Below are positions 33,047 through 44,842 of a stretch of DNA of 64,000 bases, piece after piece. A program made the position numbers and the translations under genes. The DNA comes from Torymus aiolomorphi. Its lineage: Eukaryota; Arthropoda; Insecta; Hymenoptera; Torymidae. The stretch spans positions 93,939,300 through 94,003,299 of the forward strand of contig CM070876.1 of the NCBI GenBank assembly GCA_036365515.1. The letters run 5' to 3'. The number at the start of each line of letters is the position of its first letter. Position 1 is the first letter of the stretch. The notes below the pieces were generated by a model that worked only from the letters and a program-made list of their open reading frames with translations, was not told the origin of the DNA and did not search any database.

Positions 33047-35036
33047 TTAAAAAATTTTGTCAATCTGTAAATCATCTTCGATTAGACCCATTTGTATTGC
33101 TGTTTCTTTGTAAGTATTATATGTTTTATTTTCAAATGTACGTAATTCTTCAAAAGATGTTGCGCCTTTAACACGATTTAAAATTAATTTTAAATGAAAT
33201 CTTTCAATATCTCTTGGAGATACTACATTTAAACGTCCTATAGCAACATGTTTTAGTTCTCGTTGACGTTTTATCCAAGTTTTATTCTTAAAAATATAAT
33301 ATTTTGGTATATTAACGTATTTAATATTTTTTGCATTTTTATCTTTTTTATTTAATTCAAACCACGAAGTTAATGTAGTTTTCCAGTTATCTAAAGCTTT
33401 TTCCTCTTTATTTTCTTCGAAAATTATATTTTGTTTATTTTCGGTGTGAATTGCTAAACGTATTACGGTGTGACTTCTACCACATAAAGGAAATTCTTGT
33501 AATCTCCATGCTGCTTCCATGGGACTCAAATATCTACCATCTATAAATTGAGTAATTTCATCATGTGTATCTGTTTCATTATCTGTATTTATTTTTTTTA
33601 ATTTACAAAGTGCTTTGTCACAACCTTTATGAATATAATTAAAAATATACTTTATACTTTGAATAGAAGCACAATACTCAACAAATTATTATATGGTACA
33701 ACCATAGAATTATCTACGGGAACTGAAATTAAATTCTCTGAAATATTATTTTTTTTCTCATATATTCAGGATAACCATTTTTTTGAAATTTTGTAAAATC
33801 CCTGAATGGTTTTGGAAATTTTTTTTTACATATTAGTTTATTTTTGTCAACACATGGTGAATTATTAGTATGAGGGCCATGAATCATATGTTTAATAACT
33901 AATTTACGTAATTCTTCGTCATCATTTATAGATGGAATTTCTGCAGATATATATTGATCAATTTTTTCAGGAGATAGTAATTTATTGTTTCGGTGTAATG
34001 TTACGAGAATATGTGCATGAGGAAGGCCTCGTTTTTGAAATTCTATGGTATAAATATATGATATAACATTACCAAATATTTGATGTTTAATTATATCATC
34101 AATTAATAACATTAATTTTACATGATATAACCGAACAGTAATATTGGGAATGTCATTTGGAGTTGTGTTTCCTGGAAAATTTATTAAAATTTCTTTGAGT
34201 TCTTTCCATTTAGGATTACATGTAACTGTTATAAATAAATCAGGTCTTCCTGTGTTTCTCATTATTGCCATAGCATTCTGATAATGTTGTTGCATATACC
34301 TTGGACTACCTATATACGTAGCTGGTAGTATAAAAAGATTTCCGAGTTTTTCTTTACTCTTAAAATTTGATGAAATGTTAGCAGCACTATTTATTACGTC
34401 GTCTAAGAAGCCTTGATAACATTCTACACGTAAATTTTTTTGATCACTTCTAAAATAATTCATTCTATTATTTTCTACAATAATATAAGCATGTAAAAAA
34501 AATTGTTGAGTTAATCTACCACCGTATAATAATGGATTAAAAATTTTACAGTTTGGTCTATATGCTAATCGGTACAAATAGTATTGTAATGCAGTAAGAT
34601 TTTCATTTGAATTTGCATTTGGTTTTTTTAAATATCCAATACTCCAACCTAAATCTCCAGAGGGAAAAAATAATGGAAAAACCATTGGATCAACATGATG
34701 TGATAATTTGTTTAAATAAGTAATTTCTTGATTATTAGAAAGATGTTTTGGATAAATACATATATCATAATTTTCTGATATTTCGTTTTGTGAAACTATT
34801 ATAGCTCCACATTCTGATGTTAAAGGTGCATTATAACGATGTTTTTGATTATTATTTTTACGAATGAAATACATTTTATAATTTGACATATTATTAAAAT
34901 TTGATATTTCATGTAAATGTTTATATTTTTTAGCATATGGATTATTATTTAACACTTCAGTTAATAATTTTAAATGCTCTATACTTAAATTTTCATTTTT
35001 ACTCAATCTTTTATCAATGGCTGTTACATTATCATA
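33047..35036 (-). pseudogene. Helitron Rep (HUH nuclease)
   Basis: The frame 35051-33729 carries VMFPLFFPSGDLGW-type wording (MVFPLFFPSGDLGWSIGYL), the helper phrase RPDLFITVTCNPKWKEL and the HUH metal-binding motif GLPHAHILVTL. The two-tyrosine motif (YIFNYIHKG) is in the next block (about 33650). The frame 33529-33047 (SPMEAAWRLQEFPLCGRSH) continues to the helicase. Compared with copy 2, a 29-bp deletion near 33690 and frame changes disrupt it. The first codons at 35051-35039 come from the inserted mariner-like element, so I end the gene at 35036. Confidence 0.85.
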
Positions 35037-35669
35037 TACACGGTGACCCATTTTAATCGCTACACCCGGATTTTTCGGATCCTAAGACAGATAGGAAAAA
35101 ATGTTTCAGACAAAAGTTGTAGGGGACGAAGGGGGCCAAACGATGGTCCTAACAGCTTTGACCTTAAACTTGACCTTCAAGGTTATTTCAAGGTCAAGTG
35201 ATTTTTTTTAATAGGAACACCTATTTTTGACCCCGGATTCGGAAAGAGCGGGAAATTTTACGTTCAAAATCATATTGAGACATTTTTTTTCAAGGTCATT
35301 TCAAGGTCATTTCAAGGCCAAATGAAGGTCGAACTCCGAAAAATCCATTTTAAGTCGTTTTTTCCATGAGTGACAGGCTTAAGTGGTTCAAACTGATCGT
35401 AGGTTTAATAGGGAAACCCACACACCCAAAACTTTCACATCCTAGTAAACAAATATCAAACTTGCACATCCGAACCCCATGCTCTTCATAGCCTCACATG
35501 CTAAACTGTTACACCAGACATCCCCCAGTCCCACACATCTCTACCCCATGTCTGATGTTTGTTTAACGGAAACTTCAAGATCATTAAAGCTTCTGTTGTA
35601 AATGTGTCAACCTTACGTTTAGCGCTACCCAGAAACAACGACGTGGACGTAGTAAGGATTGTTTCCTTT

Positions 35670-36003
35670 GGGGTGCTTGATTAAAGTGAGTCCCCTTGCC
35701 TCTCACTGTTCAGGGTGCTTGATTTAAGTGAGTCCCTTCGCCTCTCACTGATCGGGGTGCTTGATTAAAGTGATTCCCCTTGCCTCTCACTGTTCAGGGT
35801 GCTTGATTTAAGTGAGTCCCTTCGCCTCTCACTGAACGGGGTGCTTGATTAAAGTGAGTCCCCTTGCCTCTCACTGTTCAGGGTGCTTGATTTAAGTGAG
35901 TCCCTTCGCCTCTCACTGATCGGGGTGCTTGATTAAAGTGAGTCCCCTTGCCTCTCACTGTTCAGGGTGCTTGATTTAAGTGAGTCCCTTCGCCTCTCAC
36001 TTA
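35670..36003 (-). repeat. subterminal minisatellite, left arm (8 half-units)
   Basis: Eight units of 41-42 bp (GGGTGCTTGATT(A/T)AAGTGAG) alternating in two variants, so four 83-bp pairs. The right arm has only four units. Confidence 0.9.
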
Positions 36004-36012
36004 TGTGTTTAT

Positions 36013-37077
36013 CTAACCTCGAAGAAAATGTTCGAAATTACGGCCATTTGCTTCCAGGCACATAGTCAAACGCCTTTGGAAGTGGCGAACGGTGTTTAGC
36101 AAAGTTTGCCTTGGAATGGCAGCGCATGCTCGACGAATTCTGTCCATTATGTCTACTCTTGTGGTGGGCCTTTCCTCAAAAACGGCATTTTTTAAATACC
36201 CCCATAAGTAAAAATCAGGTGATGTAAGATCTGGTGAGCAAGCAGGCCATTCAACCGGACCACCTCGACCAATCCATCTGTTACCATACTGCTCATTCAA
36301 AAAAGTCCTGACAATTCGAGCGAAATGTGGTGTTGCGCCGTCCTGCTGGAGCCACATTCTTCGTCGCGTTTCTAAGTCAACATCTTCCATCAATACAGGT
36401 AGTTCATCTCTTATTAGCGTTAATTACGTGTGTTGATTAACATTTTCTTCGAAAAAATAAGGGCCAATCACACATCCATTAATAATCCCACACCATACCA
36501 TAATACTCCATCGTCTTTGATGGTTTACAGTTCTGACCCAATGAGGATTAACATCAGACCAGTAATGACAATTATGTCTATTCAATTCCCCATCACTTTG
36601 AAATTTTGCCTCATCAGAAAAAAGAACAAAATTAAAAAAGTCTGCATCATTTTCTATCATTTGTAAAGCCTATTGGCAAAACACAATACGCTGTTGAAAA
36701 TGAGCAAACTGTAGCTCTTGGACCAGAGTAATATGATACGCATGATATCTAAGCACCTTCATAATTCTTAAAAATGTACTTTTTGGAAGACCGATTTCCC
36801 TTTCGATTCGACGAGCGCTTATCTGTGGGTCAAGATGAATTATTGCCAGAATAGTCACAGCCCGATTATCATTTTCATCATATTGATGGCGCCTACGTTG
36901 ACGAACCATGTGTCCACCACGAGCTCTTTGAGTTAAACGTCTGATAGCCATAGCGTCAGGGTGTCGTCTGTCTGGATAGCGTTCAGCATAAATTCTTGCC
37001 GCAGCACGATAATTACTTCGGCCTTCTCCTAAAGCCAACATCATGTCAACGATCTCGTTGGGCGGATAGTCAGCCAT
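36013..37077 (-). pseudogene. mariner-like transposase, left arm copy
   Basis: Starts MADYPPNEIVDMMLALGEG, with two helix-turn-helix-like regions (AAARIYAERYPDRRHP; SARRIEREIGLPKSTFLRI). The catalytic Asp motifs are FSDEAKFQ, QQDGATPHFA and SPDLTSPDFYLWGYL; I count 36 residues between the second and third Asp. A TAG at about 36670 replaces a Trp codon and a TAA lies at about 36424. Relatives of this Tc1/mariner-superfamily protein are common in ants and other insects. Cut-and-paste transposition into TA is the family role. Confidence 0.88.
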
Positions 37078-37950
37078 TTCAGAGCCAGCTATTAATTACT
37101 ATTAAATTTGAATAGTGAAATGGTATAAAAAATATTAATAATTATAATATTTGCCCGTATACGGTCGCGACCAAAAAAGAAAAATGTTCCTAAATTATGG
37201 TAACTTTATCTGACTAAGTGTATTTGCCAAAAGTACTCCGATTGTCACACTTTTGTAATTGTAAGTTTTATAATAAAGTAATAATCATTAAATTATTTCA
37301 AATTTGTACTGCACATAATACTAAAACTTGCTTTTATTTTAAATATTGTGAATTATTGCCGTTCAAACTTGAAAAATACTAATATTGATAATGTAATCAT
37401 TAAAGGCACATTTACAAATAATTTCTGTTCCGTCAAGATTTTTGTACAAAAAAGAAATGTTGTATCTTTATTCTTTTGAAAGTTATGACTTTTCTTTTTA
37501 AACAATGACATTTTTTTACAGCTCATATCTTTAATTTACTCATAACTTTCAAAAGAATAAAGATACAACATTTCTTTTTTGTACAAAAATCTTGACGGAA
37601 CAGAAATTATTTGTAAATGTGCCTTTAATGATTACATTATCAATATTAGTATTTCTCAAGTTTGAACGGCAATAATTCACAATATTTAAAATAAAAGCAA
37701 GTTTTAGTATTATGTGCAGTTCAAATTAGAAATAATTTAATGATTATTACTTTATTATAAAACTTACAATTACAAAAGTGTGACAATCGGAGTACTTTTG
37801 GCAAATACACTTAGTCAGATAAAGTTACCATAATTTAGGAACATTTTTCTTTTTTGGTCGCGACCGTATACGGGCAAATATTATAATTATTAATATTTTT
37901 TATACCATTTCACTATTCAAATTTAATAGTAATTAATAGCTGGCTCTGAA

Positions 37951-39014
37951 ATGGCTGACTATCCGCCCAACGAGATCGTTGACATGATGTTGGCTTAGGA
38001 GAAAGCCGAAGTAATTATCGTGCTGCGGCAAGAATTTATGCTGAACGCTATCCAGACAGACTACACCCTGACGCTATGGCTATCAGACGTTTAACTCAAA
38101 GAGCTCGTGGTGGACACATGGTTCGTCAACGTAGGCGCCATCAATATGATGAAAATGATAATCGGGTTGTGACTATTCTGGCAATAATTCATCTTGACCC
38201 ACAGATAAGCGCTCGTCGAATCGAAAGGGAAATCGGTCTTCCAAAAAGTACATTTTTAAGAATTATGAAGGTGCTTAGATATCATGCGTATCATATTACT
38301 CTGGTCCAAGAGCTACAGTTTGCTCATTTTCAACAGCGTATCGTGTTTTGCCAATGGGCTTTACAAATGATAGAAAATGATCCAGACTTTTTTAATTTTG
38401 TTCTTTTTTCTGATGAGGCAAAATTTCAAAGTGATGGGGAATTGAATAAACATAATTGTCATTACTAGGTCTGATGTTAATCCTCATTGGGTCAGAACTG
38501 TAAACCATCAAAGACGATGGAGTATTATGGTATGGTGTGGGATTATTAATGGATGTGTGATTGGCCCTTATTTTTCGAAGAAAATGTTAATCAACACACG
38601 AACTTAACGCTAATAAGAGATGAACTACCTGTATTGATGGAAGATGTTGACTTAGAAACGCGACGAAGAATGTGGCTCCAGCAGGACGGCGCAACACCAC
38701 ATTTCGCTCGAATTGTCAGGACTTTTTTGAATGAGCAGTATGGTAACAGATGGATTGGTCGAGGTGGTCCGGTTGAATGGCCTGCTTGCTCACCAGATCT
38801 TACATCACCAGATTTTTACTTATGGGGGTATTTAAAAAATGCCGTTTTTGAGGAAAGGCCCATCACAAGAGTAGACATGATGGACAGAATTCGTCGAGCA
38901 TGCGCTGCCATTCCAAGGCAAACTTTGCTAAACACCGTTCGCCACTTCCAAAGGCGTTTGACTATGTGCCTGGAAGCAAATGGTCGTAATTTCGAACATT
39001 TTCTTCGAGGTTAG
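37951..39014 (+). pseudogene. mariner-like transposase, right arm copy
   Basis: The same protein as the left arm copy, in reverse orientation. A one-base deletion near codon 16 (about 37997) and a one-base insertion at about 38467, roughly compensated near 38570, break it. The two positions that are stops in the left arm are sense codons here. The DDE-region motifs are intact. Confidence 0.88.
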
Positions 39015-39026
39015 ATAAACACATAA

Positions 39027-39190
39027 GTGAGAGGCGAAGGGACTCACTTAAATCAAGCACCCTGAACAGTGAGAGGCAAGGGGACTCACTTTAATCAAGC
39101 ACCCCGATCAGTGAGAGGCGAAGGGACTCACTTAAATCAAGCACCCTGAACAGTGAGAGGCAAGGGGACTCACTTTAATCAAGCACCCCA
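39027..39190 (+). repeat. subterminal minisatellite, right arm (4 half-units)
   Basis: Four 41-42 bp units, the inverse of those at 35670-36003. Confidence 0.9.
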
Positions 39191-39821
39191 AAGGAAGCAA
39201 TCCTTACTACGTCCACGTCGTTGTTTCTGGGTAGCGCTAAACGTAAGGTTGACACATTTACAACAGAAGCTTTAATGATCTTGAAGTTTCCGTTAAACAA
39301 ACATCAGACATGGGGTAGAGATGTGTGGGACTGGGGGATATCTGGTGTAACAGTTTAGCATGTGAGGCTATGAAGAGCATGGAGTTTGGATGTGCAAGTT
39401 TGATATTTGTTTACTAGGATGTGAAAGTTTTGGGTGTGTGGGTTTCCCTATTAAACCTACGATCAGTTTGAACCACTTAAGCCTGTGACTCATGGAAAAA
39501 ACGACTTAAAATGGATTTTTCGGAGTTCGACCTTCATTTGGCCTTGAAATGACCTTGAAATGACCTTGAAAAAAATGTCTCAATATGATTTTGAACGTAA
39601 AATTTGCCGCTCTTTCCGAATCCGGGGTCAAAAATAGGTGTTCCTATTAAAAAAAACCACTTGACCTTGGAATAACCTTGAAGGTCAAGTTCAAGGTCAA
39701 AGCTGTTAGGACCATCGTTTGGCCCCCTTCGTCCCCTACAACTTTTGTCTGAATCATTTTTTCCTATCTGTCTTAGGATCCGAAAAATCCGGGTGTAGCG
39801 ATTAAAATGGGTCACCGTGTA

Positions 39822-40560
39822 TATAAAGTTGTCCACAACATGGTTCTTTATTATTAACTGGTATCAATGTATTTGGTGTTGTATGACAAATGTGACCTTG
39901 AATTTTTAAATTATAAATGGCTTTCTTTTTTTCATATTTAATATTAGGATTTTGATGTAGCAAAACCAAAAATATTGTTGTAATATCGAATTAGATATCT
40001 GAAAATTTGATCATTTAATAATAAATCTTTTAATTTTGCGTTATAATTACTTAATGGTGAAAGTACTATTTTACCATTTTGACAACAATTTGATTTTTTT
40101 TTCTTCGTTCCAAAATACTGCTGAACAAAAAGAACATTTATATTTCATTTCGCTTAAGTAAGATGAACTATTTAATTCTTTCATTTTTTTTTAGGTTTAT
40201 TACAATTGGAATTAATCGTTAATTTTAATTTTTTATTACAAATTGTAGTATCTATCTGAAAATCTATTTTTCGTTTACGTGTATTTTTTTTTTAATTTTG
40301 TAATTTCTGATTTAATATTATCATTTAAATATTCTAATATATCGTAATGACCTGAATCAAGATTACCATTAAACAATAATGCTAATTTTTGATTACTTGA
40401 ATTGTTACCAAAAGTATATATATATTATTAGTATTATTTAAATGTACAATAATGTTGATATTATACATTTCTACAAAACTTTTAATTTCAATTTCATTTC
40501 CATAAATTCCATTTTGAGACATTAATAATTCATAATTATTATCGGTGATACTAAAATGGA
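39822..40560 (-). pseudogene. Helitron N-terminal region with OTU-like segment, copy 1
   Basis: On the minus strand about 40520-40300 reads MSQNGIYGNEIEIKSF, then INIIVHL, and then LLFNGNLDSGHYDIL, which fits the C-terminal half of an OTU cysteine protease with the catalytic His in GHYD. Downstream is a lysine-rich linker and the start of Rep, cut by the mariner-like insertion. Frames are interrupted in the T-rich stretches. Confidence 0.55.
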
Positions 40561-40705
40561 ATTAGACAATTTATTGAAAGGTTCAGAAATTATAATAAAT
40601 GAAGTAAGTACTAAATAAACAATTTATATATATAATTAAATAACTAACATAAATTAATATAAATTTCTAATTTACAGAATACAAAGGCGACTGAACAATG
40701 ATTAC
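40556..40705 (+). other. possible tiny spliced reading frame opposite the Helitron gene
   Basis: Plus strand: ATGGAATTAGACAATTTATT ... GAA/GTAAGTACT (strong donor), then TTTCTAATTTACAG/AATACAAAGG (acceptor) and an early TGA, giving about 22 codons. It is present in both Helitron copies (again at 43573-43720). It may be a 5' leader intron of a divergent transcript or chance. Confidence 0.25.
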
Positions 40706-41549
40706 AAAACTAGAAGGTTACAAAATTTTAAGTTTTAAATATATCAAATTTTATGGTGACATAGACTGGACTTATAATAAAAAATGAAAAAAAATTCAAA
40801 AATTTGAACGAGAAATATAAAAATAAATCAGGTAACATTTAAATCATTTAATTTACAAAATTTTATTTAATATATCATTTTTATCCTTTTCATGCCTTTC
40901 AAAATTTTATAGTCACATAGACAGTGGATTAGGCCTACTGGGGATACCACTTAAAAATAAAACGCATCTTTTTATTTACCTCTAAGGTGATGTGGAAAAA
41001 ATAAAAAAAGTTATACATATTTCATTTATATTATTTTTTTTTCCATAAATCTATATTGTTTAAGAAATTATAAGATTTTACTTACCCCTTACGAAGTTGC
41101 GAAACATCTTCACAGACAGACACAGATGTATCTGTAGTTGATAAATGCTTTACGTATATATTCAAAGACAATCTTATTGTATCTGATATCATTTACTTTT
41201 TCATAAATTCCTCATGTTCGAATTAGTACATTTCGGATAAGGCCAAAGGTTTTCCTTATTATTCATAATTTATATTTCTTCTATTTCCTCTTTAAATATT
41301 CCTCTTTAAATATTAATAAGTTTAAATTATAATTGATGATTTGTTTCATTATCTGTATTTATTTTTTTTAATTTACAAAGTGCTTTGTTACAACCTTTAT
41401 GAATATAATTAAAAATATACTTTATACTTTGAATAGAAGCACAATACTCAACATTTATGTGACATTTATATTTTTTTAATAAAAAATTATTATATGGTAC
41501 AACCACAGAATTATCTACGGGAACTGAAATTAAATTCTATGAAATATTA

Positions 41550-42888
41550 TTTTTTTTTCTCATATATTCAGGATAACCATTCTTTTGAAATTTTGTAAAA
41601 TCCCTGAATGGTTTTGGAAATTTTTTTTACATATTAGTTTATTTTTGTCAACACATGGTGAATTATTAGTATGAGGGCCATGAAGCATATGTTTAATAAC
41701 TAATTTACGTAATTCTTCGTCATCATTTATAGATGGAATTTCTGCAGATATATATTGATCAATTTTTTCAGGAGATAGTAATTTATTGTTTGGGTGTAAT
41801 GTTACGAGAATATGTGCATGATGAAGGCCTCGTTTTTTGAAATTCTATGGTATAAATATATGATATAACATTACCAAATATTTGATATTTAATTATATCA
41901 TCAATTAATAACATTAATTTTACATAAAATAACCGAACAGTAATATTGGTAATGTCATTTGGAGTTGTGTTTCCTGGAAAATTTATTAAAATTTCTTTGA
42001 TTTCTTTCCATTTAGGATTACATGTAACTGTTATAAATAAATCAGGTCTTCCTGTGTTTCTCATTATTGCCATAGCATCCTGATAATGTTGTTGCATATA
42101 CCTTGGACTACCTATATACGTAGCTGGTAGTATAAAAAGATTTCCGAGTTTTTCTTTACTCTTAAAATTTGATGAAATGTTAGCAGCACTATTTATTACG
42201 TCGTCTAAGAAGCCTTGATAACATTCTACACGTAAATTTTTTTGATCACTTCTAAAATAATTCATTCTATTATTTTCTACAATAATATAAGCATGTAAAA
42301 AAAATTGTTGAGTTAATCTACCACCGTATAATAATGGATTAAAAATTTTACAGTTTGGTCTATATGCTAATCGGTACAAATAGTATTGTAATGCAGTAAG
42401 ATTTTCATTTGAATTTGCATTTCGTTTTCTTAAATATCCAATACTCCAACCTAAATCTCCAGAGGGAAAAAATAATGGAAAAACCATTGGATCAACATGA
42501 TGTGATAATTTGTTTAAATAAGTAATTTTTTGATTATTAGAAACATGTTTTGGATAAATACATATATCATAATTTTCTGGTATTTCGTTTTATGAAACTA
42601 TTATAGCTCCACATTCTGATGTTAAAGGTGCATTATAACGATGTTTTTGATTATTATTTTTACGAATGAAATACATTTTATAATTTGACATATTATTAAA
42701 ATTTGATATATTTGATGTAAATGTTTATATTTTTTAGCATATGGATTATTATTTAACACTTCAGTTAATAATTTTAAATGCTCTATACTTAAATTTTCAT
42801 TTTTACTCAATCTTTTATCAATGGCTGTTACATTATCATATATATAAAGTTGTCCACAACATGGTTCTTTATTATTAACTGGTATCAA
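41550..42888 (-). pseudogene. Helitron Rep, copy 2
   Basis: The frames 42888-42622 and 42487-41783 hold the same Rep sequence as copy 1 (MVFPLFFPSGDLGWSIGYL, RPDLFITVTCNPKWKEI). A one-base insertion in a T run at about 41835 shifts the frame just before the HUH motif, so it cannot be active. Near 42832-42850 the unoccupied target of the palindromic mariner-like element is preserved. Confidence 0.85.
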
Positions 42889-43187
42889 TGTATTTGGTGT
42901 TGTATGACAAATTTGACCTTGAATTTTTAAATTATAAATGGCTTTCTTTTTTTCATATTTAATATTAGCATTTAATGTAGCAAAACCAAAAATATTGTTG
43001 TAATATCGAATTAGATATCTGAAAATTTGATCATTTAATAATAAATCTTTTAATTTTGCGTTATAATTACTTAATGGTGAAAGTACTATTTTACCATTTT
43101 GACAACAATTTGATTTTTTTTTCTTCGTTCCAAAATACTGCTGAACAAAAAGAACATTTATATTTCATTTCGCTTAAGTAAGATGAA

Positions 43188-43565
43188 CTATTTAATTCTT
43201 TCATTTTTTTTAGGTTTATTACAATTGGAATTAATCGTTAATTTTAATTTTTTATTACAAATTGTAGTATCTATCTGAAAATCTATTTTTCGTTTACGTG
43301 TATTTTTTTTTAATTTTGTAATTTCTGATTTAATATTATCATTTAAATATTCTAATATATCGTAATGACCTGAATCAAGATTACCATTAAACAATAATGC
43401 TAATTTTTGATTACTTGAATTGTTACCAAAAGTATATATATATTATTAGTATTATTTAAATGTACAATAATGTTGATATTATACATTTCTGCAAAACTTT
43501 TAATTTCAATTTCATTTCCATAAATTCCATTTTGAGACATTAATAATTCATAATTATTATCGGTG
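43188..43565 (-). pseudogene. Helitron OTU-like segment, copy 2
   Basis: Same sequence as copy 1, with the frame 43394-43188 (FNGNLDSGHYDILEYL) open here. Confidence 0.55.
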
Positions 43566-44312
43566 ATACTAAAATGGAATTAGACAATTTATTGAAAGGT
43601 TCAGAAATTATAATAAATGAAGTAAGTACTAAATAAACAATTTATATATATAATTAAATAACTAACATAAATTAATATAAATTTCTAATTTACAGAATAC
43701 AAAGGCGACTGAACAATGAATACAAAACTAGAAGGTTACAAAATTTTAAGTTTTAAATATATCAAATTTTATGGTGACATAGACTGGACTTATAATAAAA
43801 AATGAAAAAAAATTCAAAAATTTGAACGAGAAATATAAAAATAAATCAGGTAACATTTAAATCATTTAATTTACAAAATTTTATTTAATATAATATCATT
43901 TTTATCCTTTTCATGCCTTTCAAAATTTTATAGCCACATAGACAGTGGATTAGGCCTACTGGGGATACCACTTAAAAATAAAACGCATCTTTTTATTTAC
44001 CTCTAAGGTGATGTGGAAAAAATAAAAAAAGTTATACATATTTCATTTATATTATTTTTTTTTCCATAAATCTATATTGTTTAAGAAATTATAAGATTTT
44101 ACTTACCCCTTACGAAGTTGCGAAACATCTTCACAGACAGACACAGATGTATCTGTAGTTGATAAATGCTTTACGTATATATTCAAAGACAATCTTATTG
44201 TATCTGATATCATTTACTTTTTCATAAATTCCTCATGTTCGAATTAGTACATTTCGGATAAGGCCAAAGGTTTTCCTTATTATTCATAATTTATATTTCT
44301 TCTATTTCCTCT

Positions 44313-44628
44313 TTAAATATTCCTCTTTAAATATTAATAAGTTTAAATTATAATTGATGATTTAAATTTCCTTTAGAAAGCATCTGACTATAGATTTATA
44401 TCCTTCTAAAAGTTTATCCAAAGCAGTTATGACAGTGTTGACAACTTTGATATTATTAAAATTTTGCTTTAAATATTCCTCTTTAAATATTAGTAAGTTT
44501 AAATTATAATTGATGATTTAAATTTCCTTCAGAAAGCATCTGACTATAGATTTATATCCTTCTAAAAGTTTATCCAAAGCAGTTATGAAAGTGTCCACAA
44601 CTTTGATATTATTAAAATTTCGCTTTAT
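44313..44628. repeat. 158-bp tandem duplication
   Basis: Two nearly identical units. On the minus strand each reads NFNNIKVV...ITALDKLLEGYKSI in one frame, so this looks like a duplicated piece of a former coding sequence. Confidence 0.75.
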
Positions 44629-44810
44629 ATTTATCTTTAAAATCAGTTATAGATATTTTCAATCTATTATTTACATATGCTTTGCGTATATATCCAAGGA
44701 CCATCTTATTGTGTTTGAGATCGTCAAGTTCTTCGTAAGCTTCACATATCTGTGGTTGCATCCTTTTTATGACCCCAAAAACCTCTGAGTAACAATTTTC
44801 ATCGACATTC
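44625..44810 (-). pseudogene. unidentified coding remnant
   Basis: The minus strand has an open, protein-like stretch with SEVFGVIKRMQPQICEAYEE and GYIRKAYVNNRLKISI. A diverged relative (VFEYIRKAFINYR) lies at about 41120-41230 and again at 44130-44260. Family not recognised; it may be cargo carried by the Helitron or an element it landed in. Confidence 0.4.
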
Positions 44811-44842
44811 TTAAAGATTTAAATCGTGGATACAATTCATTG

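Larger units (their letters stand above)
35039..39819. mobile_element. palindromic mariner-like element with a transposase in each arm
   Basis: The ends are CACGGTGACCCATTTTAATC and its inverted repeat, flanked by TA (35037-35038, 39820-39821). The left arm (to about 37485) and right arm (from about 37535) are near-perfect reverse complements about 2.3-2.4 kb long with a roughly 50-bp centre. The Helitron copy at 42832-42850 preserves the empty site, which confirms the borders and the TA duplication. The two arms carry different frameshifts and different minisatellite copy numbers. Confidence 0.93.
28244..41345 (-). mobile_element. Helitron/Helentron copy 1, interrupted by two insertions
   Basis: Minus-strand rolling-circle element. 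Order from its 5' side: OTU-like segment (about 40560-40300), HUH Rep, then helicase. A palindromic mariner-like element sits in it at 35039-39819 and an unidentified insertion at about 29461-32614. The presence of an OTU-like segment favours the Helentron (Helitron2) branch. Exact termini were not resolved. Confidence 0.8.
41346..44842 (-). mobile_element. Helitron/Helentron copy 2, truncated
   Basis: Bases 41346-42838 match 33572-35036, and 42840-44370 match 39822-41350, nearly identically. Copy 2 stops abruptly at about 41346 (in the YxxxY region of Rep), where copy 1 begins. The helicase is missing. Confidence 0.85.

Noticed and set aside
35039..39819. Palindrome as an assembly artefact
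   Set aside because: The arms differ by frameshifts and minisatellite number, the TA duplication is exact, the empty site is in the window, and a diverged second element has the same plan.
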